Assembly: GCA_041396845.1 (NCBI GenBank)
Contig: JAWKXU010000001.1
Coordinates: 682,001-746,000, forward strand
Source of the DNA: JAWKXU01 sp020446465
Lineage (GTDB): Bacteria > Pseudomonadota > Alphaproteobacteria > Sphingomonadales > Sphingomonadaceae
Direction of reading: 5' to 3'
DNA length: 64,000 nucleotides
Each line of letters begins with the position of its first letter. Within the stretch, counting starts at the first letter, position 1. The translations under genes were made by a program, and so were the position numbers. Positions 50,866 to 60,709 of this stretch are shown piece by piece. A model generated the notes under the pieces. The model saw nothing but the letters and a program-made list of their open reading frames with translations. It was not told the origin of the DNA and made no database searches.

Positions 50866-52228
50866 GGCGACTTCCTTTAAGTCCATGATTGGCTGGGTAT
50901 TGGATTCGGCTCCTGCTCACGACTTGCCGCCAGAATCTATCGAAGGTCCATTTGAGATGTCTTACCCTTATGTGTAGCCAGTCAAGCGCTCTCCACCCGA
51001 ACGCAGGTGGCGCATTGCGGATCAGGTTGATGGCATCTGGAGCCCCCTCATCTGTCCGGCTTGGACCGCTGAGAAAGGCGTCCATTTTCTGGCGTACCGA
51101 ATCCAAAATCAACAATTTCGCGTGGTCTTGTGCAGTCACAGCCAGTGCGCGGCGCTTCGCAGGGTCGTTCAGAAGAGACAACAATACGCTGGGCAATACA
51201 TCTGGTCGGTCGGCAATCGCGGCAACCCCATGTTCCTGAAGGTAGCGTATGGTCTCGATTTCGGAAGGGCCGATGGCGAGCACTGCGGACCCGGCGGCCA
51301 TCAACTCGGGCACCTTATTAGCGAAGGAATAACGCGTGTAACGGATCGTCTCCTCATCAAAATTATAGGCAACGACGCCGATATCAGCGCCGGCGATCCA
51401 GCGGCGGTATTCAGCCTGTGACCCTCCTGCCGGTGAGATCGAGATGCCACGAAGTTTTGCGAAAAGCTGCCCATACCGGTGTAACCAGTGTTTCTGGGTA
51501 CGGATTTCGAGCCGTACCGATTTTCCCTCTATCACCAAATCCGAAACAGTCCTGGCAAGACTAATCACGCTGTCGAGTGACATATCCGGGGCGAGGCCAC
51601 CCGAATAGCGAATTAGAATTCCTTGATTTTCTGATCGGAGAGGGCGAGGGAAAGACCAATCTTCAGGCCGTATGCCATTATGTGCAATTTGATAAGGTGG
51701 CCCGCCATAACGATCATGGAATGCTGAAGCCATGCTCGCCGAAATGGCGAAACATCCGATTGCTCGTTCAGCCAACCTACGCAGGTCATGCTCGATCGCA
51801 TCTGCCTCACCCGGATTGGTAGCCCGGAGCCGCTCTGGCCAGTCATCCATGAACCATAACAGGAGCGGTAAACGGTCTTCGATTGCAAGAGTGCAGGCAA
51901 GATGGTGCAGGAGAGGAGCTGACGGCAGCGGCCTATAGATTAGAATATCCGGTTTGAAAGCTCTGATGAGACCCAACGGCTGGCCAATTCCACGATAAAC
52001 GCGCGTATTCCAGAATCTTGGATTGAGTCCTGCTCGCAAAGTGTGCCGTTCGAGCATTCCCGTGTCGTGAACCATAAGCAGTCGTTCTGCAGGTATGTTG
52101 CCGAAATACGTTTCCTTCAACGCTCCTGTCGCAGTAACGCCGCCGGGAGCAGTCTGATCAATTACGACAATCCGTTTCCCGGCCTGCCCCTCAGCAGTGC
52201 CCGTCGAGGGCGCGATGTCTGAATTCAT
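50855..52228 (-). CDS. Glycosyltransferase family 4-like protein
   Basis: 457-aa GT-B-fold protein. The N-terminal acceptor domain has A-P-G-G-V-T-A-T-G, and the C-terminal donor-side motif is K-V-P-E-L-M-A-A-G-S-A-V-L-A, which carries the E-x7-E-like pattern of GT4. The C-terminal end is basic and aromatic (R-H-L-K-W-T-F-D-R-F-W-R), possibly membrane-associated. Its stop overlaps the DUF115 start. Donor and acceptor are unknown. Confidence 0.8.
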   Translation of the reverse strand: MNSDIAPSTGTAEGQAGKRIVVIDQTAPGGVTATGALKETYFGNIPAERLLMVHDTGMLERHTLRAGLNPRFWNTRVYRGIGQPLGLIRAFKPDILIYRPLPSAPLLHHLACTLAIEDRLPLLLWFMDDWPERLRATNPGEADAIEHDLRRLAERAIGCFAISASMASAFHDRYGGPPYQIAHNGIRPEDWSFPRPLRSENQGILIRYSGGLAPDMSLDSVISLARTVSDLVIEGKSVRLEIRTQKHWLHRYGQLFAKLRGISISPAGGSQAEYRRWIAGADIGVVAYNFDEETIRYTRYSFANKVPELMAAGSAVLAIGPSEIETIRYLQEHGVAAIADRPDVLPSVLLSLLNDPAKRRALAVTAQDHAKLLILDSVRQKMDAFLSGPSRTDEGAPDAINLIRNAPPAFGWRALDWLHIRVRHLKWTFDRFWRQVVSRSRIQYPANHGLKGSRHGK

Positions 52229-52301
52229 CTATCTTCGCTCTTTTGTAATGCCCCTGCGAGCGTGGGAGTACGCTACAGTCTGAATTGGAATCTGACAACC
52301 A

Positions 52302-53069
52302 TCACCCGGTCGTTACCATGCCGCCATCGACGACCAGGGCTTGGCCGGTAATCATCGCCGCAGCATCCGAGGCCAGAAAGAGGGCTGCGCCAATAATGTC
52401 TTCCTCATTCAGGTGTCGCTTTAGGCACTGTCGGTCAAGATGGGCGGCCAATTCGTCCGGCTTGGCCCACAGACGGCGTTGGCGCTCGGTCAGTACCCAA
52501 CCGGGAAGAAGTGCGTTGACCCTGATGTTATCAGGCCCAAGCTCACGGGCCAGTGCCCGGGTCAGTCCCGTGATTCCTGCCTTGGCTGCGACATACGCAG
52601 GATAGCCTGCATTGCCCATGAGGTAGGAGATTGAGGAGAGATTGATGATCGCGCCACCGCCTGCCGCCCGCATACCTTCTGCCGCTGTTTGAGCCGTGAA
52701 AAAATGTGGTTTTAGATTTACCGCAATCGCCCGGTCCCACCCATCGGAATCCATACCGGCAAGGTCATGGCGGGTATCATCGGCTGCATTGTTGATCAGG
52801 ATGGTGACCGGACCATGCGCCTCCGCAGCTTGTGCCATTGAAGCTTGGAGCGCGATAATGTCAGTCACGTCACATGGGAGAAACAAGGGCCTAGACCCAA
52901 ATTTTTGCTCCACAGCCTCTACGAATGCACTGGCGTCCGACCGCTGGACGAAGGCGACCCGCGCGCCAGCGCCTACGAATGCTTCGGTCAACGCCGCACC
53001 AATACCGGCCCCACCGCCCGTGAGGAAAATTGAGCGCCCCTTCAGGTCAAGATACTGAGTAGTTGTCAT
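52302..53069 (-). CDS. Short-chain dehydrogenase/reductase
   Basis: 255-aa classical SDR. The nucleotide loop T-G-G-G-A-G-I-G is at about 19-26, the N-N-A motif is in I-L-I-N-N-A-A, and the catalytic Ser and Tyr-x-x-x-Lys are in L-S-S-I-S and Y-V-A-A-K. The start ATG at 53069 follows AGAAGGG; the long upstream frame overlaps the divergent gene and is not used. It is divergent from an SMP-30 lactonase gene 37 bases away. The pair resembles sugar dehydrogenase plus lactonase sets of oxidative sugar pathways (for example L-fucose or L-rhamnose), though the substrate is not proven. Confidence 0.88.
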   Translation of the reverse strand: MTTTQYLDLKGRSIFLTGGGAGIGAALTEAFVGAGARVAFVQRSDASAFVEAVEQKFGSRPLFLPCDVTDIIALQASMAQAAEAHGPVTILINNAADDTRHDLAGMDSDGWDRAIAVNLKPHFFTAQTAAEGMRAAGGGAIINLSSISYLMGNAGYPAYVAAKAGITGLTRALARELGPDNIRVNALLPGWVLTERQRRLWAKPDELAAHLDRQCLKRHLNEEDIIGAALFLASDAAAMITGQALVVDGGMVTTG

Positions 53070-53106
53070 TCCCATCCCTTCTGGGCCAATGCTATATGCT
53101 CTCACC

Positions 53107-53973
53107 ATGATAATGAAACCTGTTTTGCAACACCGCTGCACACTTGGTGAGGGGCCGCTGTGGGCCAATGGACGGCTGTATTGGTTTGATATCTTGACTG
53201 GTAAACTTCTGGCCTGGCGACCAGGCGATGCCAAAGTTGAAAGCTGGGTGTTTGCTGAGTCGGTTTCTGCCGCTGCCCTGCTTGAGCAGGGAGGGCTGAT
53301 TGTTGCATCTGCTTCATCATTGCTGCGGTTCGACCCTACAACAGGATCGCGAAAGGTGCTGCTCCCACTTGAATCGGACGATTCACGGACCCGATCTAAC
53401 GATGGGCGCGCTGACCGGCATGGCGGGTTCTGGGTAAGCACCATGGGCAAGGGTGCCGAACCCGGGCTTGGTAGTATCTGGCGCTATTTTCGCGGGGAAC
53501 TGAGATGCCTGCGAAAGGGGCTTACAATCCCTAATGCCATCTGTTTCTCGCCCGATGGCGCGCTCGCCTATTTTGCCGACACGGCAGCCTACACACTTTG
53601 GTGCTGGCAGTTGGGTGATGATGGCTGGCCGCAGGGCGAACCTCAAGTATTCCTGAAAGTGGCTGAAGATGAGGGCGGTCCCGATGGTGCGGTGGTGGAT
53701 CGCGAGGGCTGCATTTGGAACGCCCGCTGGGGTTCTGGCAAGGTAGTGCGCCTGGCGCCCGGCGATGGGCGAACGGTTGAGACGTTCACGTTGTCCGCTA
53801 TGCGTTCTAGCTGCCCGGCCTTCGGTGGAGATGACCTTGCGACTCTCTACGTCACTACCGCGCAGGAAGGAATGAGCGAGGCAGAATTGCTCGCAGAACC
53901 TGATGCCGGAGCCTTGTTCGAAGCCCCTCTTCGAGTAGCAGGCTTGCCGGATGCTCTGGTGAGGCTGCCATAG
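53107..53973 (+). CDS. SMP-30/gluconolactonase family protein
   Basis: 288-aa six-bladed beta-propeller lactonase. The metal-binding residues appear in L-G-E-G-P-L-W (Glu), S-N-D-G-R (Asn), I-P-N-A-I-C-F-S-P-D-G (Asn) and G-G-P-D-G-A-V-V-D (Asp). It hydrolyses sugar lactones to aldonic acids, which fits the divergent SDR. Starts at 53089, 53107 and 53113 are possible; I prefer 53107 or 53113, which place the family-typical length before L-G-E-G-P. No strong ribosome site is seen. Confidence 0.82.
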   Translation: MIMKPVLQHRCTLGEGPLWANGRLYWFDILTGKLLAWRPGDAKVESWVFAESVSAAALLEQGGLIVASASSLLRFDPTTGSRKVLLPLESDDSRTRSNDGRADRHGGFWVSTMGKGAEPGLGSIWRYFRGELRCLRKGLTIPNAICFSPDGALAYFADTAAYTLWCWQLGDDGWPQGEPQVFLKVAEDEGGPDGAVVDREGCIWNARWGSGKVVRLAPGDGRTVETFTLSAMRSSCPAFGGDDLATLYVTTAQEGMSEAELLAEPDAGALFEAPLRVAGLPDALVRLP

Positions 53974-54100
53974 AGCATGAATCTTCCCGGTGTATCGTTC
54001 CGGTAGTTAGGAGATTGGCCTTTCTATACCGATAGTATCTCATTCATCAGTTCCTTATCCGCGGCGAACAGTTATGAGGCGTAAATACATTTGAGGGCTT

Positions 54101-54883
54101 ATGGGGCGTATGCCGCAGACATCTGAAAAACCACTGGTAAGCGTCGTCACCGCGACCTTCAACGCCCTCGAAGGGCTGAAGGCGACCGTACAAAGCGTTG
54201 CAGAGCAAACCGCTGCCAGCGTAGAGCATATTATCATCGATGGCGCATCGCATGACGGGACGCGGGAATACCTTGAAAGTCTGGGCGGTCAGGTGCGCTG
54301 GATCAGCGAACCGGATGAGGGCATTGCTGATGCCATGAACAAAGGTATCGCCATGGCGCGGGGAGAGTGGATTCTGATCCTTCAGGCGGAGGACAGGTTC
54401 GCTTCGGTAGAAAACTTGCAAAAGCTGCTACCAGCACTGGGGCAGCACTATGATATCGTTGCATGTGACGTAGCATTGCTGCGGCAAGGCGGTGTTGTCG
54501 AAAGGCGTCGGGCACGGCCTCTTGGATTGTTGACCGAGTTTAAGATGACCAATCCGCATCAAGGGATGCTTTGTCGTCGTAACGTTTATGAAAAGATTGG
54601 TGTTTTCGACCCGTCCTTTCGCATTGCCATGGATTACGAATTTTTACTTCGTGCAAAACGTGCTGGTGCCAGACTTTCAGTCGTCCCTGAAATTCTGGCT
54701 GAGATGCCGGCGACTGGTGTCAGTACGCTGACAGACTGGCCTGCGATGAGCCTGCGTTTGAATGAAGATCGCCGGCTGCAACGACAACATGCGCTAACTT
54801 GGTTACGGCGGCTTCGCACAGAACTTTTCTGGCTGATTTATATGCCCTTCAAGCGCATGAAATGTACGCTAAGCAATGCCTGA
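54101..54883 (+). CDS. Glycosyltransferase family 2 (WcaA-type)
   Basis: 260-aa GT-A protein. The core is V-S-V-V-T-A-T-F-N-A-L and I-I-I-D-G-A-S-H-D-G-T, then A-M-N-K-G-I-A-M-A-R-G and the L-I-L-Q-A-E-D region. The M-D-Y-E-F-L-L acidic motif is the likely base region. This is the usual pattern of colanic-acid-type sugar transferases. It overlaps the next gene by eight bases. Confidence 0.88.
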   Translation: MGRMPQTSEKPLVSVVTATFNALEGLKATVQSVAEQTAASVEHIIIDGASHDGTREYLESLGGQVRWISEPDEGIADAMNKGIAMARGEWILILQAEDRFASVENLQKLLPALGQHYDIVACDVALLRQGGVVERRRARPLGLLTEFKMTNPHQGMLCRRNVYEKIGVFDPSFRIAMDYEFLLRAKRAGARLSVVPEILAEMPATGVSTLTDWPAMSLRLNEDRRLQRQHALTWLRRLRTELFWLIYMPFKRMKCTLSNA

Positions 54884-55691
54884 TAAATCACTCATCACGC
54901 TGGTCATACCATACTTCAATGAGGCCGATTTCATTGGAGCGACGCTTAGCAGCATTTCTGCGCAGACCGACAGGCGTTTTAGACTAATTCTCGTCGACAA
55001 TGGTTCTGATGACGGAAGCGAGCGTATTGCCCGCACCGTCTGCGATACGATGCCCGATATTGATGCCACATTTTTACGTGAATCTTTACCAGGTAAGATC
55101 AATGCGTTGATAACGGGCACGGCAAGTATCGAAACACCATATTTCTCTACTCTTGATGCGGATACGATTTATCCATCCAATTATGTAGAGCTTGCGCTTG
55201 GATTGTTTGATCGTAACCCAGACGCATCGTGTGTGCTGGCTTTTGGGCTAGGTTCGCAAAAGCGATCAAGGTTTCAGCGTGCGAAATTGCACATTTTCAG
55301 CCTACTGCTTCCTCGAAAGTGTCATACCGGCGGCTACGCGCAGGTCTTCCGTAGCACTGCGTTCAAAAGTGCGGGAGGTTTCGACGTCAGTCGTTGGCCT
55401 TATGTCCTGGAAGACCATGAAATCGTGTTTCGCCTGTTGGAGCGAGGGCCGCTCATTTATAACCCCGGTTTCGTGTGTTTTCCCTCCGACCGGCGACAAG
55501 ATCGTTCGGATTGCAGTTGGAATCTTGCGGAGCGCGTGATTTACAAGCTTATTCCCTCAGCTGGTTTGGACTGGTTCTTTTATCGCTTCCTCGGTCCCCG
55601 ACTTGATCGACGCGGCCTTAACAACTTGCGTCTGCGAGATCGGGCATGGCAGGCGAAGCAAGCGGAAGTCCAGACTCAATCCGGACGGTAA
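54876..55691 (+). CDS. Glycosyltransferase family 2
   Basis: 271-aa GT-A protein with L-V-I-P-Y-F-N-E, V-D-N-G-S-D-D-G-S and T-L-D-A-D-T-I-Y-P as the DxD site. The acceptor-side motif is L-E-D-H-E-I-V-F. It is coupled to the previous transferase and overlaps the convergent GT4 gene by 16 bases at its 3' end. The sugar is unknown. Confidence 0.87.
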   Translation: MPDKSLITLVIPYFNEADFIGATLSSISAQTDRRFRLILVDNGSDDGSERIARTVCDTMPDIDATFLRESLPGKINALITGTASIETPYFSTLDADTIYPSNYVELALGLFDRNPDASCVLAFGLGSQKRSRFQRAKLHIFSLLLPRKCHTGGYAQVFRSTAFKSAGGFDVSRWPYVLEDHEIVFRLLERGPLIYNPGFVCFPSDRRQDRSDCSWNLAERVIYKLIPSAGLDWFFYRFLGPRLDRRGLNNLRLRDRAWQAKQAEVQTQSGR

Positions 55692-56761
55692 ACGGCCAGA
55701 ACCTCACGCGCTACGCGTGGCCACGCATAGTGCTCTTGCGCCTTGCGAACGGCGGACTGCAAAAACGTGCGCCGCTTCCCCATATCCCAGTGAACGACTT
55801 CGTTTACCTTTCTTGCCCATGCGTCCCGATCCCCCGGAGGCAGAAGCCACCCGGTCACTGTGTCAATCACCGCATCGCGCAAACCATCACAATTTGATGC
55901 CAGCACCAGCCCGCCAGCCGCCGCAGCTTCCGGCGCGACAAGGCCAAACCCTTCATACTCGCCATTGGGAATGCGGATATTGGGCACGATGACGCACAGG
56001 GCATCGCGATAGGCGTGCGCCAGTTCGGTTGCGGGCAGTGGGCCAAGGAATGTGACGCGCGGGTTTGTCAGTGCGGCTTTTTCTTCCGGATTCCAGACTG
56101 TGCCCGCGACCTTTAACGTTATGTGTTGAGGGAGCAGCGGCAGGACATGACGGATAAACCAGCCGCATCCCTTGCGCTCAACCAGTCGCCCCGCAAACAG
56201 AATATACCCTTGGTGAGTGCCATCGGGTTCAGGGCCAACCATATCGGTCGCCAGGGGTATAACGGCGCGACACCGCCAGCCGGTTTCGGCAGCGACTTCG
56301 CGGGTTGCCTGCGAGTTGGCGATCACACGAGCCTTTCGCAGTAGCTTTGCACCCAGTTTGAGATAGGCGCCGTAAAGTTTCCCACGGATGGTTTTGCGGC
56401 GATGGTAGGCAACATCCGTCCCGTGGGCTGAAAGAACCACAACAGGGCGGCGCGGGCCAAGCCGCCCGAGTATCGCCAATGGCCATAATGCCATATCGGC
56501 CAGATGCAGCACGCTGATGTCTGCTCGTAGCGGCCAATAGCGACACAATGCAGTCAGCGGGAAGGTGAGCAGGCGCCACGCAGAAGGGGGGCTGCCATCC
56601 ACGTTGCCGGAAAGGGCAATGACATCAATTTTGCACAAGCTGGCCAGTTCTTCACTCAGGCGCATCGAATAGGTTTCCATGCCGCCGACAGCGGGTGCCC
56701 ATTTGCGCGTGATGAAAACAACCCGGCCCGGATTTTCTATCGAATGGGAATCAGAAGCCAT
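55676..56761 (-). CDS. Glycosyltransferase family 4
   Basis: 361-aa GT-B transferase. The N-terminal domain carries A-P-A-V-G-G-M-E-T-Y, the typical acceptor loop, and the C-terminal donor domain has F-A-G-R-L-V-E-R-K-G and E-G-F-G-L-V-A-P-E-A-A-A-A-G, the E-x7-E motif. It is the third gene of a minus-strand unit with the GT-C and DPM-like genes and overlaps the GT-C stop by 11 bases. Confidence 0.92.
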   Translation of the reverse strand: MASDSHSIENPGRVVFITRKWAPAVGGMETYSMRLSEELASLCKIDVIALSGNVDGSPPSAWRLLTFPLTALCRYWPLRADISVLHLADMALWPLAILGRLGPRRPVVVLSAHGTDVAYHRRKTIRGKLYGAYLKLGAKLLRKARVIANSQATREVAAETGWRCRAVIPLATDMVGPEPDGTHQGYILFAGRLVERKGCGWFIRHVLPLLPQHITLKVAGTVWNPEEKAALTNPRVTFLGPLPATELAHAYRDALCVIVPNIRIPNGEYEGFGLVAPEAAAAGGLVLASNCDGLRDAVIDTVTGWLLPPGDRDAWARKVNEVVHWDMGKRRTFLQSAVRKAQEHYAWPRVAREVLAVYRPD

Positions 56762-58490
56762 AGTAAAACGGCGCTGTTGGTGGTGCCCGTGTCGGGCGCG
56801 GCAGGTGCTCGCCCCAGCGCAAGGTCACTTGCATGTGTGGAGGCGCGTCGATCATGTGAGGGCCAGCCGTGAGGTTCGCTGTGCTTCCACAGGCGTGCAG
56901 TGTCCCATCGAGCGAGATGGAGCCTGCGCATTCCAGTGTGTATGGCCCTGAAACAGCGATGGTAAAGCGCCTCACGCCATTATGAGGAGGGAATTTCTTC
57001 CCGGCAATCCAGATCTGGCCCCAATGCGGAATGTAGTTTTCGCGCAAGGCGCGCACGTCAGCGGCTGGCATGGGGACAAGGGGCGTGGGAATTGACCGAT
57101 CAAGCGCGGCTTCGAGGTAAGGCGAGTTCGCTATCACCATGGGCGGCTGTTTTTGGGCGATCACGGGGGCAAGGACAGGCTGCCCCTTTTCCATAATCCC
57201 TTCCATCCCCCAGGTGGACATGAATGGCCCGGCCTTTGTGAACGAGGGAATGGCGGCGTTCCGGTCAATGTAATTTACCGGGGTTGGAAACATCTGGTGG
57301 ACCTGCCGGGCAGTCTCGCGCTGAGTAATCTGATCATTTTGCAGGTAATAACCGATCTGGAACAGAAGCCCCCCGGCCATCAGAATGATGAGAAGCATAC
57401 GCCGCAGCGGGTCAGGAAACTGCTGTGAAAACAGGGCGGCACAGATTGCAACAGACGGCAGGATGAACGGATAAAAATAGGGATAGGCGTTTCGATAGAA
57501 GAGCAGGCTGGCCAAAGGCAGCGCGAATAACAACGGGACGAACCGGATTGCGCCTCTGCCCTTTACCGCCTGAACAACTGCGAGAGCTACACCAGAAAGC
57601 ATCACTATACCTGCGACTGGCCCGAAGGCGAGCCACCGCGTGAAATACGAAAATCCGGGAAAGAAGCCCGGCGTTGCCACGGTCTTTTCAAATGCCGCAT
57701 CAGCAGGGGATGTCAGCGCATTGTGGTTGAAACCTGAAGGCGGCCCAGCGACCGGCGACGGCATGGCAGAGGCAAGGCTGGATGAATGGAAAGCCCAGCC
57801 CACGGCAAAAAAGAAGAGCGTTGCCAGCGCGCTGACAGCAAAAAACGTGCAAATCGATGTCCATGTGCATTTGCTCGAACGATTATGCCAACGATACAAA
57901 AACGCCCCGCCGAACGCGGGCAGGAACAGCGCTGTCTTGATCGTTATCAGCAAGGCAAGGGCAGCACCCAGGCCTGCGAGCATTGCGATTATGAAGCTCT
58001 TTCGTGGCACTGTCATGAGCCAGAGTGCGGCAATGATCAGCATCGCTGCAAAGGGGTCTGTTCGAAAACTCATCCCGTGTGCGAGAACGAATCCCGCACA
58101 GGCGTAGGCTGCCAGTGCGAACAGCGCGTCGCGTGCCGAAAATAGCCGCCTCGTAATGTCGTAGATAACTGCGAACACCAGCAATTCGCAGATGAATGCA
58201 ATTGATCGCCCGACTGCGATCTGGCCGATTTCCGATGCAGGAACGGTCGGTAGCCATGCAAAAAGATGAACGTGAAACGTCTGGAACGGGGTGTTCAGGT
58301 CGCCGGCACGGTAGGCGTAAACCTGACTGAGAAACCAGTATTCATCCCAATTTATGTTGAGGTGAAAAATGAGCCAGGCCTGCGTCAGCACGAAACCGGC
58401 AAAAATCGTAGCGATTACCGCCCGTTCGCGTTGCGTGAGCCGTTCAGAAGCCACTGGCCGCGTTGCCATGCAATCTGGCCTGTCGCCCAT
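56751..58490 (-). CDS. GT-C membrane glycosyltransferase (ArnT/PMT-like)
   Basis: 579-aa integral membrane protein with about ten or eleven helices. The first loop after the first helix contains N-W-D-E-Y-W, the acidic D-E motif typical of GT-C transferases that use polyprenyl-phosphate sugars. A long periplasmic C-terminal domain follows. Its ATG immediately follows the stop of the DPM-like gene, so the two are linked: one makes the polyprenyl-phosphate sugar, the other transfers it in the periplasm. Confidence 0.82.
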   Translation of the reverse strand: MGDRPDCMATRPVASERLTQRERAVIATIFAGFVLTQAWLIFHLNINWDEYWFLSQVYAYRAGDLNTPFQTFHVHLFAWLPTVPASEIGQIAVGRSIAFICELLVFAVIYDITRRLFSARDALFALAAYACAGFVLAHGMSFRTDPFAAMLIIAALWLMTVPRKSFIIAMLAGLGAALALLITIKTALFLPAFGGAFLYRWHNRSSKCTWTSICTFFAVSALATLFFFAVGWAFHSSSLASAMPSPVAGPPSGFNHNALTSPADAAFEKTVATPGFFPGFSYFTRWLAFGPVAGIVMLSGVALAVVQAVKGRGAIRFVPLLFALPLASLLFYRNAYPYFYPFILPSVAICAALFSQQFPDPLRRMLLIILMAGGLLFQIGYYLQNDQITQRETARQVHQMFPTPVNYIDRNAAIPSFTKAGPFMSTWGMEGIMEKGQPVLAPVIAQKQPPMVIANSPYLEAALDRSIPTPLVPMPAADVRALRENYIPHWGQIWIAGKKFPPHNGVRRFTIAVSGPYTLECAGSISLDGTLHACGSTANLTAGPHMIDAPPHMQVTLRWGEHLPRPTRAPPTAPFYYGF

Positions 58491-59519
58491 TCAGGAAGCG
58501 TTCTTCGCAGATTCGTTCACGTCGCGAAGCGGGGTGTGTTCTTCATCCTGCTCTTCTATGTCCTGACCGTGCATCGCGAGCATCTCTTCCATGCGGCGCA
58601 CTTTTTCGAGCGTCATTTCCAGCATTTTGCGGTTGGCTCCGATCAGATCAGCCAGAACCCCTAACATGCAGGTCAACGCACCGAGTGTCATCAATGACCC
58701 GCCAATGATAAGCGATTGGACATGGCCGCCTGCTGCACCAATCGCCCACAAAAACAGGAATCGCAGGATCGGGATTGCCCCTGCAAGGGCTATCAGAACG
58801 CCCGCCCCCACAAATGCTCTCAGCGGGTTATACGTCGTATAGGCCCGCGCGATCGTGATGCCCGTGTTGATGACGAATTGCGGAATGGAGCGGAACAGCC
58901 GTGACGGCCGGGTCGTTATGTTCGTGCGAACGGGTACGCTTTTTATGGCAAGGCGCTTGCGCCCGGCCTGGATAAGCATGTCAGTTGTGTAGCTGAACTC
59001 GGTCGTGATTATCAGGCGCCTTGCCGCTTCCCGGCTGATAGCGCGAAATCCGCTGACGGCATCTGTGACGGTTGTGCGTGAGAGCCGGCGGACCACAAAG
59101 CTGCCAAAACGCTGCAGGCGGCGTTTGACCGGTCCCATGTGTTCGTTCTGGGATACGCCCCGGTCCCCGATAACGATGTCTGCCTGGCCGTGGATGATCG
59201 GTGCAACCAGTTTGGCAATATCCTCACCCGCATATTGGCCATCCCCGTCAGTATTGACGATGATGTCGGCACCTGCGCGCAATGCCGTGTCGATCCCGGT
59301 CTGAAATGCAAAGGCCAGACCACGATTGCGCCGATGACGAACGATGTGATGAACCCCAAGCCGCCTTGCGACACCGCTCGTGTCATCGCTGCTGCCATCG
59401 TCGATGACGAGATACTCGATCCTGGATATCCCTGGAATTGAGCGCGGGAGGGCGGCCAAGGCGTCGCTCAGCGTGCCTGCTTCGTTATAGCAGGGGATCT
59501 GGATAATTAGCTTCGTCAT
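58491..59519 (-). CDS. Polyprenyl-phosphate glycosyltransferase (DPM-like GT2)
   Basis: 342-aa protein: a GT2 domain (I-P-C-Y-N-E-A, V-I-D-D-G-S-S-D-D-T, N-T-D-G-D-G-Q-Y as DxD) followed by two C-terminal transmembrane helices and a coiled, Met-rich tail (R-R-M-E-E-M-L-A-M). It resembles dolichol-phosphate mannose synthase and Gtr-type enzymes that charge undecaprenyl phosphate with a hexose. It heads the minus-strand unit with the GT-C and GT4 genes. The sugar is unknown. Confidence 0.88.
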   Translation of the reverse strand: MTKLIIQIPCYNEAGTLSDALAALPRSIPGISRIEYLVIDDGSSDDTSGVARRLGVHHIVRHRRNRGLAFAFQTGIDTALRAGADIIVNTDGDGQYAGEDIAKLVAPIIHGQADIVIGDRGVSQNEHMGPVKRRLQRFGSFVVRRLSRTTVTDAVSGFRAISREAARRLIITTEFSYTTDMLIQAGRKRLAIKSVPVRTNITTRPSRLFRSIPQFVINTGITIARAYTTYNPLRAFVGAGVLIALAGAIPILRFLFLWAIGAAGGHVQSLIIGGSLMTLGALTCMLGVLADLIGANRKMLEMTLEKVRRMEEMLAMHGQDIEEQDEEHTPLRDVNESAKNAS

Positions 59520-59803
59520 GACCTACCGAATAGCATGCTGAAAAAGTTCCATACGAACTATTCGCCTGCTGTTAAGCATAATAAGTTTAACTTTGGTAAA
59601 CCATAAAACTCCCGCATCTGTGCGAATTGGGCGCCAAGGCACTGGTGCGCCGGTGAAAATTTCCGGGACAAATGCCGGGCAGTGGCAACGAAGAAATGCG
59701 TCTGGAGCCTACCGTTTGGGGCTGCAATTGTCGCTGGATCGTCTATCAGCAGTGCCATTCCATTGGGCATAGGGTGCCCATATCATTTACCGCAGGGGAA
59801 CAC

Positions 59804-60709
59804 GTGGACAAGGTCGAACGATCAGGATTGCTGATGGCGATGTTCGGCTTTGCGATCTTTTCATTCGGCGATACCATCATCAAGTCCATCGACGGAGCCT
59901 TTCCGCCGATCGCGCTTGGTGCGCTGCGGTTCAGCTTTGGTTCGGTTTTTCTGGGCGTTCTCCTCGCCTTACGAGAGGGCAGGGCAGGCTTTGCAATCCG
60001 CCATCCCGCTGCACAATTGCTGCGTGCGACAGGCATTTCCATCGCTACGGTGATGATCTTTGTCGCATTTTTCGCCATGCCGCTGGCCGACGCCACTGCC
60101 ATTCTGTTTGTCAGCCCAATGATTACCGCCACGCTGGCCGCGCTGTTCATGGGGGAACGCGCACGCTTGTCATTGCTGGGGGCGAGCATCTTTGCCTTTT
60201 CCGGTGTCCTGCTGATCGTGCGTCCGGGATTCGATCATTTCAACTGGGTCATGCTGATGCCGCTTGGTTCTGCGATGGGTATGAGTATGCTCATCATCGG
60301 CAACCGTATGGTGGCCGGACATGCCAGTTCGCTTGCCATGCAATTCGTTCTGGCGGCATTTGCCAGTCTCTTGCTGGTGACGGCGACAATCGTTTTCCAG
60401 ACCTTTAATATTGGTCCGGCCATCGACGGTTGGCCAAAGTGGTCTGTGCTGGCCAAGGTCGCCGTAGTCGCCTGTTCATCGAGTTTTGGCCACTGGCTGG
60501 TTTACATGGGCACGACGCGGGCAGGGGCATCTCTGGTCGCTCCGATGACGTATGTGCAACTGCTGGTCGCGATGGTCATGGGCCTTGTTGTTTTTGGCGA
60601 TTTCCCCGATGCGATCAGCCTTGCAGGGGCAGCAATGATCGTTGCTGCAGGCTTGTGGCTATGGCTTTCGGGGCGGGGCCGGGATGTCGCAGAAACCGAA
60701 GCCCCCTGA
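59804..60709 (+). CDS. EamA/DMT-family transporter
   Basis: 301-aa membrane protein with ten predicted helices and two EamA repeats. Landmarks are G-A-L-R-F-S-F-G-S-V and M-P-L-A-D-A-T-A-I-L-F-V-S-P. The frame is open from 59672, but the start GTG at 59804 follows an AGGGG site and gives the typical N-terminus (V-D-K-V-E-R-S-G-L). The substrate is unknown. Its last 26 bases overlap the HNH gene. The divergent spacer 59520-59803 holds no gene. Confidence 0.86.
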   Translation: MDKVERSGLLMAMFGFAIFSFGDTIIKSIDGAFPPIALGALRFSFGSVFLGVLLALREGRAGFAIRHPAAQLLRATGISIATVMIFVAFFAMPLADATAILFVSPMITATLAALFMGERARLSLLGASIFAFSGVLLIVRPGFDHFNWVMLMPLGSAMGMSMLIIGNRMVAGHASSLAMQFVLAAFASLLLVTATIVFQTFNIGPAIDGWPKWSVLAKVAVVACSSSFGHWLVYMGTTRAGASLVAPMTYVQLLVAMVMGLVVFGDFPDAISLAGAAMIVAAGLWLWLSGRGRDVAETEAP

